Of a stretch of 64,000 nt of DNA, positions 1-9,056 are shown in pieces. Numbering within the stretch: position 1 is the stretch's first letter; the number at the start of each line of letters is the position of its first letter. A model generated the notes under the pieces. The model did no database searches, was not told the DNA's origin, and saw only the letters and a program-made list of their open reading frames with translations. This DNA comes from Myxacorys almedinensis A. Its GTDB lineage: Bacteria; Cyanobacteriota; Cyanobacteriia; Leptolyngbyales; Leptolyngbyaceae. A program made the position numbers and the translations under genes. Location of the stretch: positions 248,001 to 312,000 of the forward strand of contig NZ_WVIE01000001.1 of NCBI RefSeq assembly GCF_010091945.1. The letters are read 5' to 3'.

Positions 1-3000
1 TCCTTGCGATCGCAGGCAATATCGCTTTTTTCACCGCCGTGTTGCGTCGCTTTAAATGGCGCTCACCCGTCGGCAAATTTTTGATAGAAGCCCCTGAGCC
101 ACGTTTGGAGCAGCAGATGCAAGCAGCCCTCTGGCGGCAATCCACCGTCGTTGAGGCAGCGCTAGACGGCATTGCTATCTTAAATGAACACGGTCAGTTT
201 CTCTATCTCAACGATGCTCACCTTCGCATGTTTGGCTACCTATCAAAGGAGTTGGTTGGCAAAAGTTGGAAAAAACTCTACTATCCCGAAGAAATTAGCC
301 GAATTGAGCGGGAAATCGTTCCTCTTCTCCAGCAGAACGGGCAGTGGCGCGGCGAAGTCGTCGCCAAACGCCGAGACAACAGTACATTTTTTGAGGAAGT
401 GTCGCTCACGGTAACTGAAACAGGGTTTATTAGCGTCTGCCGGGACGTAACCGAACAAAAGCAAGCCGAACTTCGCCTCCGGATCTTAGACCGAGCCATT
501 CGGGCTAGTAGCAATGGCATTATTATCACTGACTCCACCTGTGCTGATAATCCGATTATCTATGTCAACCCTGGTTTTGAGCGGATGACGGGCTACTCAG
601 CAGACGAGGTAATCGGTAAAAATAGCCGCATTTTGCAAGGCGGTGAAACAGAGCAGCCTGCGATCGAGCAACTGCGCTGCGCGTTTCAAGACGGGGAAGA
701 TTGCACCGTCACCTTACGAAACTATCGCAAAGATGGCTCTTTGTTCTGGAACGAGCTTTCCATTTCTCCGGTTTTAGATGCGGCAGGGCAGGTCACTCAC
801 TATGTGGGAATTCAAGCCGACATTAGCGATCGCAAGCACGCTGAAGAAGCCTTGAAACGGCAATATCAACGGGCACTCTTGCTCAAGCAAATCACCCTAG
901 AAATTCGCCAAAGTTTAGACACGCAGCAGATTTTTCAGACGGCAGCTACGCAGGTCGGTCATGCCTTTGGGGTCAATCGCTGCCTGATCCATGCCTATGT
1001 GTCTACCATAGACGACGCGATCTTGACAGAATTTGAATCTTTGCAAGGCGAAACCGAGTTTCCCAAAATTCCCATTGTGGCAGAGTATCTAGAGCCAGGG
1101 TGGAGCGCCATGACCGGGTTAACGGTGCCGATTGTTGGCAATCCCCATGTCGAGACTCTGCTGATCACCGATAGTGCGATCGCATCCCCCAATGTTTACA
1201 CCGAGCCGTTGCTGCGCGCTAGCCATGCCATTTGCGACCAGGTTTCTCTCAAATCTATGCTGGCCGTGCGAACGTCCTACCAGGGCGAACCCAACGGTGT
1301 CATTTGCTTGCATCAGTGCGATCGCTTCCGCCACTGGAGCCAAACCGAAATTGAACTGTTTGAAGCCGTTGCTGATCAAGTCGGTATTGCCCTTGCCCAA
1401 GCTCGGTTGCTCAAACAAGAAACTCTGCAACGGGAAAAGCTCACCGAGCAAAATCTCGCCTTAGCCCAAGCAAAACACGCCGCAGAAGCCGCAAATCGAG
1501 CAAAGAGCGAGTTTTTAGCCACCATGAGCCACGAAATTCGTACCCCTATGAATGCCGTGATTGGCTTAACAGAATTGCTGCTCGATATGGATCTCACCCC
1601 CCAACAGCAGGACTTTTTAGAAACTATTCGCAGTAGCGGAGATGCGTTGCTCACCATCATCAATGACATTCTAGATTTCTCAAAAATTGAATCAGGCAAG
1701 CTAGACGTCGAGCAGCAGCCGTTTGACTTACAAACCTGCCTCCACGAAACCATTGATTTAATGGCAGCTAAAGCGGCTGAAAAACAGATAGAGATTACCT
1801 CTCAGATTTCTCCTCAAACCCCAGCAACGCTTGTGGGTGATGGAACTCGGTTACGCCAAATTTTGGTGAATTTACTCAGCAATGCTCTTAAATTTACGGA
1901 TCGAGGGCAGGTTCAGTTGACCGTTGGCATTTTTCAACCAGAAAATGGGGTATCTAGACCTTGCAACTACTCCTCAGAACACTGCTCTGACCCCAACCAT
2001 CAGTCTGCCTTTCATCTGCTGTTTGCCGTCTACGACACAGGTATCGGCATCTCCCCCCAGCGCATGGAGCGCTTATTCAAGTCGTTTAGCCAGGGAGACT
2101 CTTCTACCAGTCGGCAGTATGGTGGAACCGGACTGGGGCTGGCAATTAGCAAACGCTTGAGCGAGATGATGGGCGGGCACATGTGGGTTGAAAGTCAGGG
2201 CAGAATTGGCGGTGAGCCACCAACGGGCTTTACCCCAAAGCGATCGCCAACGGCTCAGGGTTCAACGTTTTACTTTACAGTCTGCTCGGCTCCGGCAACA
2301 TTGCTTTCTGTGCCCATCACGTCTCATGCTGAAAATTTGACCCAAGCCAAGCCGATCGCCCCTTCGCAAAACAATACTTTAGAGATCCCTACCCAGGCGC
2401 TACAAAAAGGATTCACCCCACCCAGCACCCTGCGTATCCTGCTGGCAGAAGACAATGTTGTGAATCAGAAAGTCGCGCTTCACCTTCTGCAACGGTTGGG
2501 GTATTGTGCAGATGTTGCGAGTAACGGTCTGGACGTATTAGCCGCGCTCCAGCGCCAGCCCTATGATGTTGTGTTGATGGATGTGCAAATGCCGGAGATG
2601 GATGGACTAGAGACCACGCAGAAAATCTGTGCAGAATGGTCGTCTGACACTCGTCCGTACGTGATTGCTATGACCGCTAATGCCATGCAGGGCGATCGCC
2701 AACTTTGCCTTGATGCAGGCATGAATGACTATCTCAGCAAGCCGATTCGGATAGAGGCGCTCATGGGTGCTTTGCGTCAATGTCAGCCCCGTGCTTTGCT
2801 CTTGGCACCCCCCCATGAAGATCCCCTCAATCGCAGTGCTTTAGCAGAAATGCGCGGTTTGGCGGCTGATCGAGGTACGGAGATTTTCACGGATGTGATT
2901 TCTTGCTATCTCGATGAAGCCCTTCAACTGGTGAAACGGATTGAATGGGCGATCGCGCAAGGCGATGCTCGCAGCGTAGGGCAAGCTGCTCATACGCTGA

Positions 3001-3176
3001 AGTCTAGCAGCGCTATGGTCGGAGCGATGGGGTTAGCAGACTTATGTAAAGCGTTGGAAACCTGCGCTCGTGTGGGAAATCTAGATCAGGGTGCCCCCAG
3101 TGTCCGTCTACTGGAGGCTGAATACGATCGCGTTCAAGCCTTGCTAACCATGGAACTTCAGCAATGCCAGAGATAA
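1..3176 (+). CDS. Hybrid sensor histidine kinase (PAS-PAS-GAF-HisKA-HATPase-REC-HPt), 5' end cut by the window
   Basis: Multi-step phosphorelay sensor kinase. The frame stays open to the left edge (in frame from base 3), and the codons before the first possible start (GTG at 39) encode a hydrophobic stretch, [13 protein letters not shown], that looks like the end of a membrane helix, so the true start probably lies outside the window. Counting from GTG 39, two PAS domains lie at about residues 35-270, a GAF domain at about 285-460, the HisKA H-box SHEIRTP with phospho-acceptor H498, an ATPase domain with N-box ([12 protein letters not shown]) and G-boxes ([16 protein letters not shown]), a receiver domain with D848 in LMDVQMP, and a C-terminal HPt domain with H985 in AAHTLKSSS. 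All residues needed for an internal His-Asp-His relay are present. It overlaps the next gene by 13 bases, so the two are probably co-transcribed. The input signal is unknown. Confidence 0.93.
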   Translation, partial: LAIAGNIAFFTAVLRRFKWRSPVGKFLIEAPEPRLEQQMQAALWRQSTVVEAALDGIAILNEHGQFLYLNDAHLRMFGYLSKELVGKSWKKLYYPEEISRIEREIVPLLQQNGQWRGEVVAKRRDNSTFFEEVSLTVTETGFISVCRDVTEQKQAELRLRILDRAIRASSNGIIITDSTCADNPIIYVNPGFERMTGYSADEVIGKNSRILQGGETEQPAIEQLRCAFQDGEDCTVTLRNYRKDGSLFWNELSISPVLDAAGQVTHYVGIQADISDRKHAEEALKRQYQRALLLKQITLEIRQSLDTQQIFQTAATQVGHAFGVNRCLIHAYVSTIDDAILTEFESLQGETEFPKIPIVAEYLEPGWSAMTGLTVPIVGNPHVETLLITDSAIASPNVYTEPLLRASHAICDQVSLKSMLAVRTSYQGEPNGVICLHQCDRFRHWSQTEIELFEAVADQVGIALAQARLLKQETLQREKLTEQNLALAQAKHAAEAANRAKSEFLATMSHEIRTPMNAVIGLTELLLDMDLTPQQQDFLETIRSSGDALLTIINDILDFSKIESGKLDVEQQPFDLQTCLHETIDLMAAKAAEKQIEITSQISPQTPATLVGDGTRLRQILVNLLSNALKFTDRGQVQLTVGIFQPENGVSRPCNYSSEHCSDPNHQSAFHLLFAVYDTGIGISPQRMERLFKSFSQGDSSTSRQYGGTGLGLAISKRLSEMMGGHMWVESQGRIGGEPPTGFTPKRSPTAQGSTFYFTVCSAPATLLSVPITSHAENLTQAKPIAPSQNNTLEIPTQALQKGFTPPSTLRILLAEDNVVNQKVALHLLQRLGYCADVASNGLDVLAALQRQPYDVVLMDVQMPEMDGLETTQKICAEWSSDTRPYVIAMTANAMQGDRQLCLDAGMNDYLSKPIRIEALMGALRQCQPRALLLAPPHEDPLNRSALAEMRGLAADRGTEIFTDVISCYLDEALQLVKRIEWAIAQGDARSVGQAAHTLKSSSAMVGAMGLADLCKALETCARVGNLDQGAPSVRLLEAEYDRVQALLTMELQQCQR

Positions 3177-4114
3177 TCCCCTCAAATCACAATCCTCCTC
3201 TAATTCTGGTTGCCGATGATGACAAGATGACTCGGATCGGGTTGCGACAGGCAATGGAGCAGGAAGGCTACCAGGTGGTCGAAGCGAATGATGGAGAGGC
3301 GTGCCTAGCAATCTATGCGCGAATGCGCCCAGATGTGGTTTTGCTGGATGCCATCATGCCATGCAGGGATGGCTTTACCTGCTGCGTGCAAATCCAGCGG
3401 ATGAGTGGCGGAACGCGGACGCCCGTGTTGATGATTACAGGTTTAGAGGATCAAGAATCTGTGGATCAAGCGTTTGCGGCAGGAGCCGTCGATTACATCA
3501 CGAAGCCAATTCATTGGGCGGTGTTGCGCCAGCGAGTGCGGCGGCTGATCCAACAGGTCAGGCTTTATCAGCAGTTGGAGCAAGCCAATCACGAATTGCA
3601 GCGCCTCGCTTCGTTTGATGGCTTAACTCAGGTGGCAAATCGGCGACGGTTCGATGAATATTTGCAGCAAGAATGGCAACGAATGCTGCGGGATCAGACC
3701 TCGCTTTCGCTGATTATGTGTGATATTGACTGTTTTAAGCTGTTTAACGACACCTACGGGCATCAAGCTGGTGATGATTGTTTGCGGCAAGTGGCAAATG
3801 TGATTCAGAATGCGGCAAAGCGATCGCTAGATCTTCCGGCTCGCTACGGGGGCGAAGAATTTGCCGTGATTTTGCCTACTACTGAGCAAGAAGGTGCCAT
3901 TCAGGTGGCTCATGCAATTCAGGTTGGGGTGAGAGAGCTTGCGATCGCGCACACTAGCTCGAAGGTCAAATCGATTGTGACCGTCAGTTTAGGTATAGCA
4001 ACGGCGATTCCTAGCCCAATTACATCGCCAGAGCTACTCATCACAGCGGCAGACAAGGCATTGTATCAGGCGAAAGATGAAGGGCGCGATCGCTACTCTA
4101 CTTGCGTCAGTTAG
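3164..4114 (+). CDS. REC-GGDEF response regulator, probable diguanylate cyclase
   Basis: A 316-residue protein with an N-terminal receiver domain (DDD near residue 18, phospho-acceptor D62 in LLDAIMP) joined by a helical linker to a GGDEF domain. The catalytic signature is GGEEF at residues 229-233, an active variant in this family, and an RxxD product-inhibition site (RSLD) sits five residues before it, so both c-di-GMP synthesis and feedback control look intact. The ATG lies inside the 3' end of the hybrid kinase gene, so the kinase's HPt domain is the obvious phospho-donor (inference). The layout resembles one-receiver PleD/WspR-type regulators. Possible c-di-GMP targets in the window are the type IV pilus motor and the PilZ-like tail of the glycosyltransferase at 36401. 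Confidence 0.92.
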   Translation: MPEIIPSNHNPPLILVADDDKMTRIGLRQAMEQEGYQVVEANDGEACLAIYARMRPDVVLLDAIMPCRDGFTCCVQIQRMSGGTRTPVLMITGLEDQESVDQAFAAGAVDYITKPIHWAVLRQRVRRLIQQVRLYQQLEQANHELQRLASFDGLTQVANRRRFDEYLQQEWQRMLRDQTSLSLIMCDIDCFKLFNDTYGHQAGDDCLRQVANVIQNAAKRSLDLPARYGGEEFAVILPTTEQEGAIQVAHAIQVGVRELAIAHTSSKVKSIVTVSLGIATAIPSPITSPELLITAADKALYQAKDEGRDRYSTCVS

Positions 4115-4783
4115 CCAGGAACAAATCGTCGCGATTGAGCATCTTTTAAACTGTTGAATAAAAATTGTTTAACAGTCTATCGCGGTCAGAGCCTTAAGGT
4201 AAGTCATTAGATTAATTATTAGCAAAGCAATACTCTGACTAGCTGATTTTGATTCAGACAAGTACGGCTATCCAACTAAATTTGAGTGGGCAAACCGAAC
4301 GATTCTCTTTTCACTAATCTTCGGAATAAGAAAAAGCAAGTTGGATCTTCTAATAGCGCTTCTCTAGCTTTAGAATGATGAAAATCTAAAAAATACTGAA
4401 CTTTTCATACTTAAAAAATTACAGGAGTGCTGTTTTAGTAAATTAAGCTGACAGTAACTCCTGTTTTTATTTTTATTTAGACGATAGGAATCTGGCACAA
4501 AATAGAATGTGACACTTGCGAAACAGACCATTAGAAAAGTCAACTCAGACGCCAATTAGATATACCTGAGTTATGAGAAACACTAGCGTTTTTCAGTGAT
4601 AAATCTAGACCTCTCCAGTTAGTTCAACAGCTTCTAATATCAAGTAAAGACTCCTTCGGTTCATTCAAAACTTCCTTGATTCAGTAGAACGTTTGTTGAA
4701 AAGCTCTGGAACTTTTCTAACCCATCTTACGACTCTTAAGTAAGAGAACAACAATCAATCTTAATTTCTCTAGGGACACAACC
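4115..4783. other. AT-rich intergenic region, no gene seen
   Basis: About 670 bases between the diguanylate cyclase and the exported barrel protein. Short open frames here lack family resemblance or codon character. A weak inverted repeat (ACTGTT/AACAGT, 15-base loop) lies near 4150-4176 and may help terminate the upstream operon, but it has no clear T-run. The 3' half presumably holds the promoter of the gene at 4784. I see no RNA gene. Confidence 0.5.
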
Positions 4784-5314
4784 ATGAAACTCTCTCTCAA
4801 GTCTTTCGCAACTCTTTCTACTGTTTCTGCACTCGTTGTTGCTCCCCTTTTCATGGGTGCAGGTTCTGCTTCTGCACAAGCAGTTCGCTTTGATGGTAGC
4901 TATGTAGGCGGCGGTATTGCGGCTGGCGTTACCAATGGCGGAAGAGACAATGATGCAGCAAACTTTGGTGGTAATATTCAGGGTCGTTTTGCTGTTCCCA
5001 ATGCTCCCGTTTCTGTGCGCGGTTCAGTTCTTTTCAATGACAAAAATAGCACTGTAATTCCTACTTTGTCATACGATATTCCTCTTAGCAGAAATACCAA
5101 TGTCTATGCAGGTGCAGGCTACTCGTTTGTACAGAACGATGGTAGACCCACTCCGTTAGGAAATAAAGATGCAGCAGTCATCCAGGCTGGTGTGGAATCC
5201 GAGGTTACGAGAGGGGTTATCATTTACAGCGATGCGAAGTATGGTATTAACGCTTACGAAGGCAGCGGCGCAGGTGCAGTAAGCTTGCAGGGCGGTGTTG
5301 GTCTCCGCTTCTAG
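4784..5314 (+). CDS. Exported outer-membrane barrel-like protein
   Basis: 176 residues. A Sec signal peptide is clear: basic start MKLSLKS, a hydrophobic core and an Ala-x-Ala type site (SASA before QAV) near residue 31. The mature part alternates short polar and hydrophobic segments rich in Gly and Asn and ends in an aromatic residue (GGVGLRF), the usual C-terminal signature of outer-membrane beta-barrels. At about 145 mature residues it could form an 8-stranded barrel like the OmpA or OmpX cores. Small proteins of this sort are common in cyanobacteria without assigned function. AGGGA ten bases upstream supports the ATG. A strong terminator follows, so it is probably monocistronic and well expressed. 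The barrel assignment is inference from pattern. Confidence 0.75.
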   Translation: MKLSLKSFATLSTVSALVVAPLFMGAGSASAQAVRFDGSYVGGGIAAGVTNGGRDNDAANFGGNIQGRFAVPNAPVSVRGSVLFNDKNSTVIPTLSYDIPLSRNTNVYAGAGYSFVQNDGRPTPLGNKDAAVIQAGVESEVTRGVIIYSDAKYGINAYEGSGAGAVSLQGGVGLRF

Positions 5315-5393
5315 TTTCAGGTTTACCTTCAAGCGAGTGAGCTTTTTAGGGACGCGCTGATGATGTGAATGAATACCGTTACTAAGTTGAAAT

Positions 5394-5429
5394 TAGCTTC
5401 TGGCTTGATGGGTCAGGAGCTATTTTTTT
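5394..5429 (+). terminator. Rho-independent terminator of the exported barrel gene
   Basis: A ten-pair stem with two G-U wobbles forms between AGCTTCTGGC (from 5394) and GTCAGGAGCT (ending 5421), with a short loop and then a run of seven T residues at 5423-5429. It lies 80 bases after the stop codon of the gene ending at 5314. Confidence 0.75.
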
Positions 5430-5631
5430 ATAGGTTTCCTGTCTTAAGGGAGAGGTTATTCAAACGCGCAGTTTGTAAAGATTAATGCAGAGACTGATTG
5501 AAGCAAAAATTTCAGGTGAGCGGTATTTTGTGCTGATTCTTTTTGGAACAGCTTCTTTGAAATAAATGGTTTGAGAATTTTTTGAGAAAAGTACTTATTA
5601 GGCTGGAAGAATTCTAAAGTAGAGGGTAGTC

Positions 5632-6501
5632 ATGGCTAATTTAGTTAAAGATAGAATTTCATCTGATTTGAAACAAGTCAAAGAAGTGGGGCAGCTTCGC
5701 CGCGATCGCATCCGCGACATTATTCAAGGGGCGATCTCCCAGGTGATGTTGGAAGTGAAAGGTGGAACAGGGGAGGTGCGATCGCTGGTCAAAGACGCGT
5801 TTTCCTCAGCCGTTGAGAGCATTCAGGAAAACGGTTCCCAAGTCAAAGAAGAAGTTGCTGCCTCAGTCGAAGGGGTCGTCGAAGGCATCAGCCGTGCTCG
5901 CCACAAGCGCATCGCTGAAACGGAAGCTGAAGTCAATCGTTTGCAAGCTCAGCTTGACGAGCAAGAAGGTGAGCTTGAACGAGATGTAGAAGAAGGTCTG
6001 GCTGGGCTAAAAGAAGCTGGAAACGACCTGTCGGCAGACCTGCGAGAACAGATCGAAGCCGCGATCGCTGCGATCCGCGATAGCGAAGAGGCGTCTGTGT
6101 TGAAACGGCAATACGCTCAGTTGCAAGCACAAGCCGCAATTCTTCGTGCCAATCTGGCGGCTCGTGGGGATGATTACCACACCCGTGCTCAAGCTTACTT
6201 AGATGATGCCAAGCGATGGTATGACCAGACCCGCCCGCAAGCGGAAGTGATGAAAACTAAAGCAGATCAAAAAGCGATAGAGTTTGATGCCAAGTTGGGG
6301 GAAGCGGGAACTGCATTGGCACGCCGGGAGAAACAAGTTCGGCAATTACTGCGGGATTTGCTCAAGCAAGCAAGCGAGGCGCTTAGAGATGACCAACCAC
6401 AAGAAAACCGCCCTGTTGCCGGAGAACTGCCGAGTTCTCAGCCAACATCTTCAAGCGATCGCGTTGAGCGATCAGATAGGGCGCACGATAAAACTTCCTA
6501 G
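5632..6501 (+). CDS. Hypothetical Ala/Glu-rich coiled-coil protein
   Basis: 289 residues, almost entirely amphipathic helix. There is no signal peptide or membrane segment. Residues about 1-100 carry repeated helices with alternating charge (VKDRISSDLKQVKEV, VEGVVEGISRARHKR), about 105-165 form a strong acidic coiled coil (EAEVNRLQAQLDEQEGELE), and the last 45 residues are polar and disordered. This pattern recalls LEA-like or apolipoprotein-like proteins that lie on membranes or polyphosphate granules, but I recognise no named family. AGAGGG eight bases upstream supports the ATG. It stands alone between two long intergenic stretches. Confidence 0.75.
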   Translation: MANLVKDRISSDLKQVKEVGQLRRDRIRDIIQGAISQVMLEVKGGTGEVRSLVKDAFSSAVESIQENGSQVKEEVAASVEGVVEGISRARHKRIAETEAEVNRLQAQLDEQEGELERDVEEGLAGLKEAGNDLSADLREQIEAAIAAIRDSEEASVLKRQYAQLQAQAAILRANLAARGDDYHTRAQAYLDDAKRWYDQTRPQAEVMKTKADQKAIEFDAKLGEAGTALARREKQVRQLLRDLLKQASEALRDDQPQENRPVAGELPSSQPTSSSDRVERSDRAHDKTS

Positions 6502-7141
6502 CGCCTCTCTAGCAGTGCTTGCCTTACCGTTGTCTGAATGGAAAACCTATCGGTTGTTGCACAGGATTTCATAATGCCAAAATGCCAAATTGTGGGCTAA
6601 TATTTCGCAATGTTAAGCATTGTTTCAACCGCTATTTAGCCCTCATCTTCGCTCATCTCGCCAGGCTCAACTCTGAGGGATAAGCGGAGGCAACTGCTAG
6701 CATCCTGAAACCTATCGTCACATCTGTGATCTTGCCGTTTCTCTCAGTTAACTCTCTGACCCGAATGCGGAGGAACTACCTTGTCCAAACTCATTTCAGT
6801 TTAAGAAATTGAGTAGCCTTTTGCTGAGTGCTTTGCGGCTTTTGCATCTCCCTCTCTGGACAGAAGAATGGCGAAAGATGAAAAACTATAAATATATGTA
6901 AACAAAATTCATGTAAACAGATTTTGCAGAGATTGCGATCTTGACTCAACTCTAAAGTTAAGCGAAACTGACAGTTAGTTGAGGAGCACTCTTATTAAGC
7001 GTTAAGTTGTGTAACGTTTTAAGAAAATATAGCTGGATTGCTTTACGAAATGTGAACATCGCTTTGGTTAAGGCGTCGCTCATTTTTCGCCGATCCGGTT
7101 TCTGTCCTTGTTTTAGAAACAGGTAATCTTAGGCAACCAGC
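6502..7141. other. Intergenic region upstream of the ycf35 operon
   Basis: About 640 bases without a convincing gene. It should carry the promoter of the DUF2997-ycf35-ferredoxin operon. The visible structure is a pair of 9-base direct repeats (ATGTAAACA) at 6896 and 6911, listed separately. I found no tRNA-like or riboswitch-like structure. Confidence 0.45.
6896..6919. repeat. Direct repeat ATGTAAACA x2, 15-base period
   Basis: ATGTAAACA occurs at 6896-6904 and again at 6911-6919, each followed by an AT-rich step. The 15-base spacing and the position 220 bases upstream of the DUF2997 gene would suit a regulator binding site or an UP-like element. The role is inferred from position only. Confidence 0.4.
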
Positions 7142-7354
7142 ATGGAAACGTTAGAGTTTGTGATCTATCCAGATGGTCGGGTTCAAGAAAAAGTAACTGG
7201 CATTGTCGGTGCTTCTTGCGAAGAAGTAACGGCTGCGATCGAGGCTCAACTTGGTCGAGTCATTGCTCATGAGCCAACCTCTGAATATTTCGCCCAGCAA
7301 ACCATATCTCCGTCTGAGACCGTTAACACTCAAGCAACTTTTAGCGATTGGTAG
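7142..7354 (+). CDS. DUF2997 family protein
   Basis: A 70-residue protein matching the DUF2997 pattern: the beta-rich start LEFVIYPDGRVQEKVTGIVGASC followed by a helix with a conserved LG-x-V. Family members sit beside ycf35 in cyanobacteria, as here. The biochemical function is unknown. The start ATG follows an AGG-containing leader. It is first in a three-gene operon, 38 bases before ycf35. The C-terminal 20 residues (Ser/Thr/Gln-rich) look disordered. Confidence 0.85.
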   Translation: METLEFVIYPDGRVQEKVTGIVGASCEEVTAAIEAQLGRVIAHEPTSEYFAQQTISPSETVNTQATFSDW

Positions 7355-7392
7355 TTTTTTGATCGATTGCAGTTCAATTCGTAGCGATTGCC

Positions 7393-7779
7393 ATGTCACA
7401 CTTTAGCCAAATTAAAACTCAAATTCGGAATCTCCCTTCCTTAAAGGCTGCCCTTAGCGATTTGGGCATAGACTGGAAAGTTGGTCCTTGCTCTGTTCGC
7501 GGCTATCGCGGACAAACCCAAACTGCCGAAGTCGTTGTTGAGCAAGACAATGGCTATGATGTCGGGTTTGCTTGGAACGGTCACGAATATGAATTAGTCG
7601 CCGACTTGCAATACTGGAAGCAAGCCAGTTCGGTCGATCGCTTCCTCAGTAAAATTACTCAGCGTTATGCCTACCACACGATTGTGAATGAAGGTTCCCA
7701 GAAAGGCTTTCAGGTTGCTGAGCAAAACACTAACCAAGACGGTTCGATTCGCTTAGTTTTGCAACGCTGGAGCGCATAA
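7393..7779 (+). CDS. ycf35: Ycf35 protein (DUF1257)
   Basis: 128 residues over the full length of the Ycf35/DUF1257 family, beginning with the typical MSHFSQIKTQI and containing the conserved core WKVGPCSVRGYRGQ and LVADLQYW. The family is conserved in cyanobacteria and in red-algal plastid genomes, with no proven biochemical role. Its last bases overlap the start of the ferredoxin gene (TAATG), so translation is probably coupled, and the partnership with an iron-sulfur protein suggests a redox or photosynthesis-related task (inference). Confidence 0.93.
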   Translation: MSHFSQIKTQIRNLPSLKAALSDLGIDWKVGPCSVRGYRGQTQTAEVVVEQDNGYDVGFAWNGHEYELVADLQYWKQASSVDRFLSKITQRYAYHTIVNEGSQKGFQVAEQNTNQDGSIRLVLQRWSA

Positions 7780-8246
7780 TGCCTATTTCCTCCCAGCAGC
7801 CTGATCCTTCTAGCGATCGCACTCCTGATTCCGAACGGACAGGTCTTGAACCCGAACTGGGCGGTTTTTTGAGGGATGCTGAAGAGCGTTCTGGTCTAGA
7901 ACCGGAGTTGGGAGGTAATTTACGGCAAAAGGGCGTCTACGTTGATGAAGTTGTTTGTATCGGTTGTAAGCATTGTGCTCACGTTGCCCGAAACACCTTC
8001 TACATCGAGCCTGATTATGGGCGATCTCGCGTCATCAGCCAAGACAGTGATTCTGAAGAACTGATTCAAGAAGCGATCGACACCTGTCCCGTAGATTGCA
8101 TTCACTGGATTGAATACACAAAACTCAAGCAGTTAGAAGAAGATCGGAAATATCAGGTGATGCCTGTAGTTGGGTTTCCGGTTGAACAGGCAATGATTGC
8201 GACGAATCGCCAGCGCCAGAGATTAGCCCATAGAAGAAAGCGATAA
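7779..8246 (+). CDS. Bacterial-type ferredoxin with extended N-terminus
   Basis: 155 residues. A 4Fe-4S ferredoxin-like domain spans about residues 50-115: C60-x2-C63-x2-C66 and, after a 36-residue insert, C103-Pro, with a further C107. This is one cluster site in a fold related to single-cluster ferredoxins, so the protein probably carries electrons for or with Ycf35. The N-terminal 50 residues hold two copies of a short motif, GLEPELGG followed by LR, in a Ser/Asp-rich disordered stretch. The C-terminal 35 residues are basic. The ATG overlaps the ycf35 stop codon. A hairpin at 8267 probably ends the operon. Confidence 0.9.
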   Translation: MPISSQQPDPSSDRTPDSERTGLEPELGGFLRDAEERSGLEPELGGNLRQKGVYVDEVVCIGCKHCAHVARNTFYIEPDYGRSRVISQDSDSEELIQEAIDTCPVDCIHWIEYTKLKQLEEDRKYQVMPVVGFPVEQAMIATNRQRQRLAHRRKR

Positions 8247-8266
8247 GCTAATTTGTTTGATTAAGC

Positions 8267-8310
8267 CAGCCTGAGCCAACATAAGTTGCTGAGGCTGTTT
8301 CGTCTGTTTA
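8267..8310 (+). terminator. Probable terminator of the ycf35-ferredoxin operon
   Basis: The arms CAGCCTGAGCCAAC and GTTGCTGAGGCTG (8267-8297) pair with one mismatch and one bulge around an ATAA loop. A T-rich tail (GTTTCGTCTGTTT) follows. The site lies between convergent genes, so it could act in both directions. Confidence 0.5.
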
Positions 8311-8318
8311 TCAATCAG

Positions 8319-8900
8319 TCATTCTTCCGTTTCCACCGGCAATTCTGGCTCTGGCAAGCCTTCGTCTGTGGCGATTTCGGTTTGCCGCACAAACGGTAAC
8401 TGTGCTCCCTTTAACCCACGCACAATTCGCTCAGGTGTCTCTTCAAATAGCACAAATATCGGGTAGAGTTTATCTGCGCCTTCGTTCAAAATGTGCTGAT
8501 ATCGAGACGGCAACACCCACTCGTAGTCTTTACCCAACATAACTTGGGTACGTCGCCATCGTCCCAATAAATCTGAGAAGTCTTCGTCGGGGCGGTGAAT
8601 AAAAATAAAAATTTCTTTGCCTGTTTTAATTTTCCACTCTGGATCACACATCAAAATCGCGACTTCACAGGGTAGCAAAATAGCTGTTCTAGAAGTTGCA
8701 CTTATGGCTTCATTCTGTGATGTAGTTGAGTCACGGATGCGGGCGATCGGCAGAGGAATGGTGATCACACTTTCCTCCGGTCGGCGCATACTGGGCAACA
8801 TTTCTAGATAGGTGCGGTAATGCTTGAGGAGCGCGATCGCAGCGGATGCTTGGCTATAAGTAGCAAGTAATTCCTCATAGTAAAGCTTCTGACTAGTCAT
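8319..8900 (-). CDS. Conserved-looking hypothetical protein
   Basis: 193 residues, soluble, no signal peptide. I do not recognise a named family. The first 45 residues form a helix (YYEELLATYSQASAAIALLKHY), followed by a mixed alpha/beta core with hydrophobic strands such as TAILLPCEVAILMC and EIFIFIHRP and a conserved-looking segment WRRTQVMLGKDYEW. The C-terminus is acidic. Codon use resembles the flanking genes and HIP1 sites are present, so I take it as a real gene. It lies downstream of pilC on the same strand but beyond a strong terminator, so it is probably transcribed separately. Confidence 0.75.
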   Translation of the reverse strand: MTSQKLYYEELLATYSQASAAIALLKHYRTYLEMLPSMRRPEESVITIPLPIARIRDSTTSQNEAISATSRTAILLPCEVAILMCDPEWKIKTGKEIFIFIHRPDEDFSDLLGRWRRTQVMLGKDYEWVLPSRYQHILNEGADKLYPIFVLFEETPERIVRGLKGAQLPFVRQTEIATDEGLPEPELPVETEE

Positions 8901-8955
8901 CTTTCAATCCGAATCTCGACACCAAAATTTGACAGAAATACTTAACCCAAATCAA

Positions 8956-9012
8956 AGGTCAGAAGCACCAAGATGCCAGCAGGTTTTGCCGTTGGTCGGG
9001 TGCTTCTGACCT
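8956..9012 (-). terminator. Long perfect hairpin, probable terminator of the pil genes
   Basis: Perfect 14-base arms AGGTCAGAAGCACC (8956-8969) and GGTGCTTCTGACCT (8999-9012) enclose a 29-base loop. Read on the minus strand, it comes 45 bases after the pilC stop codon and is followed by TTTGATTTG, which fits intrinsic termination. An extended regulatory RNA structure is an alternative. Confidence 0.65.
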
Positions 9013-9056
9013 AAGGGAGACTATAGGATAGAAAGCGTAAGGTTGAGGGTGACAGC

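Noticed and set aside
4370-4555. 61-residue minus-strand frame
   Set aside because: AT-rich with no gene-like composition or supporting start site.
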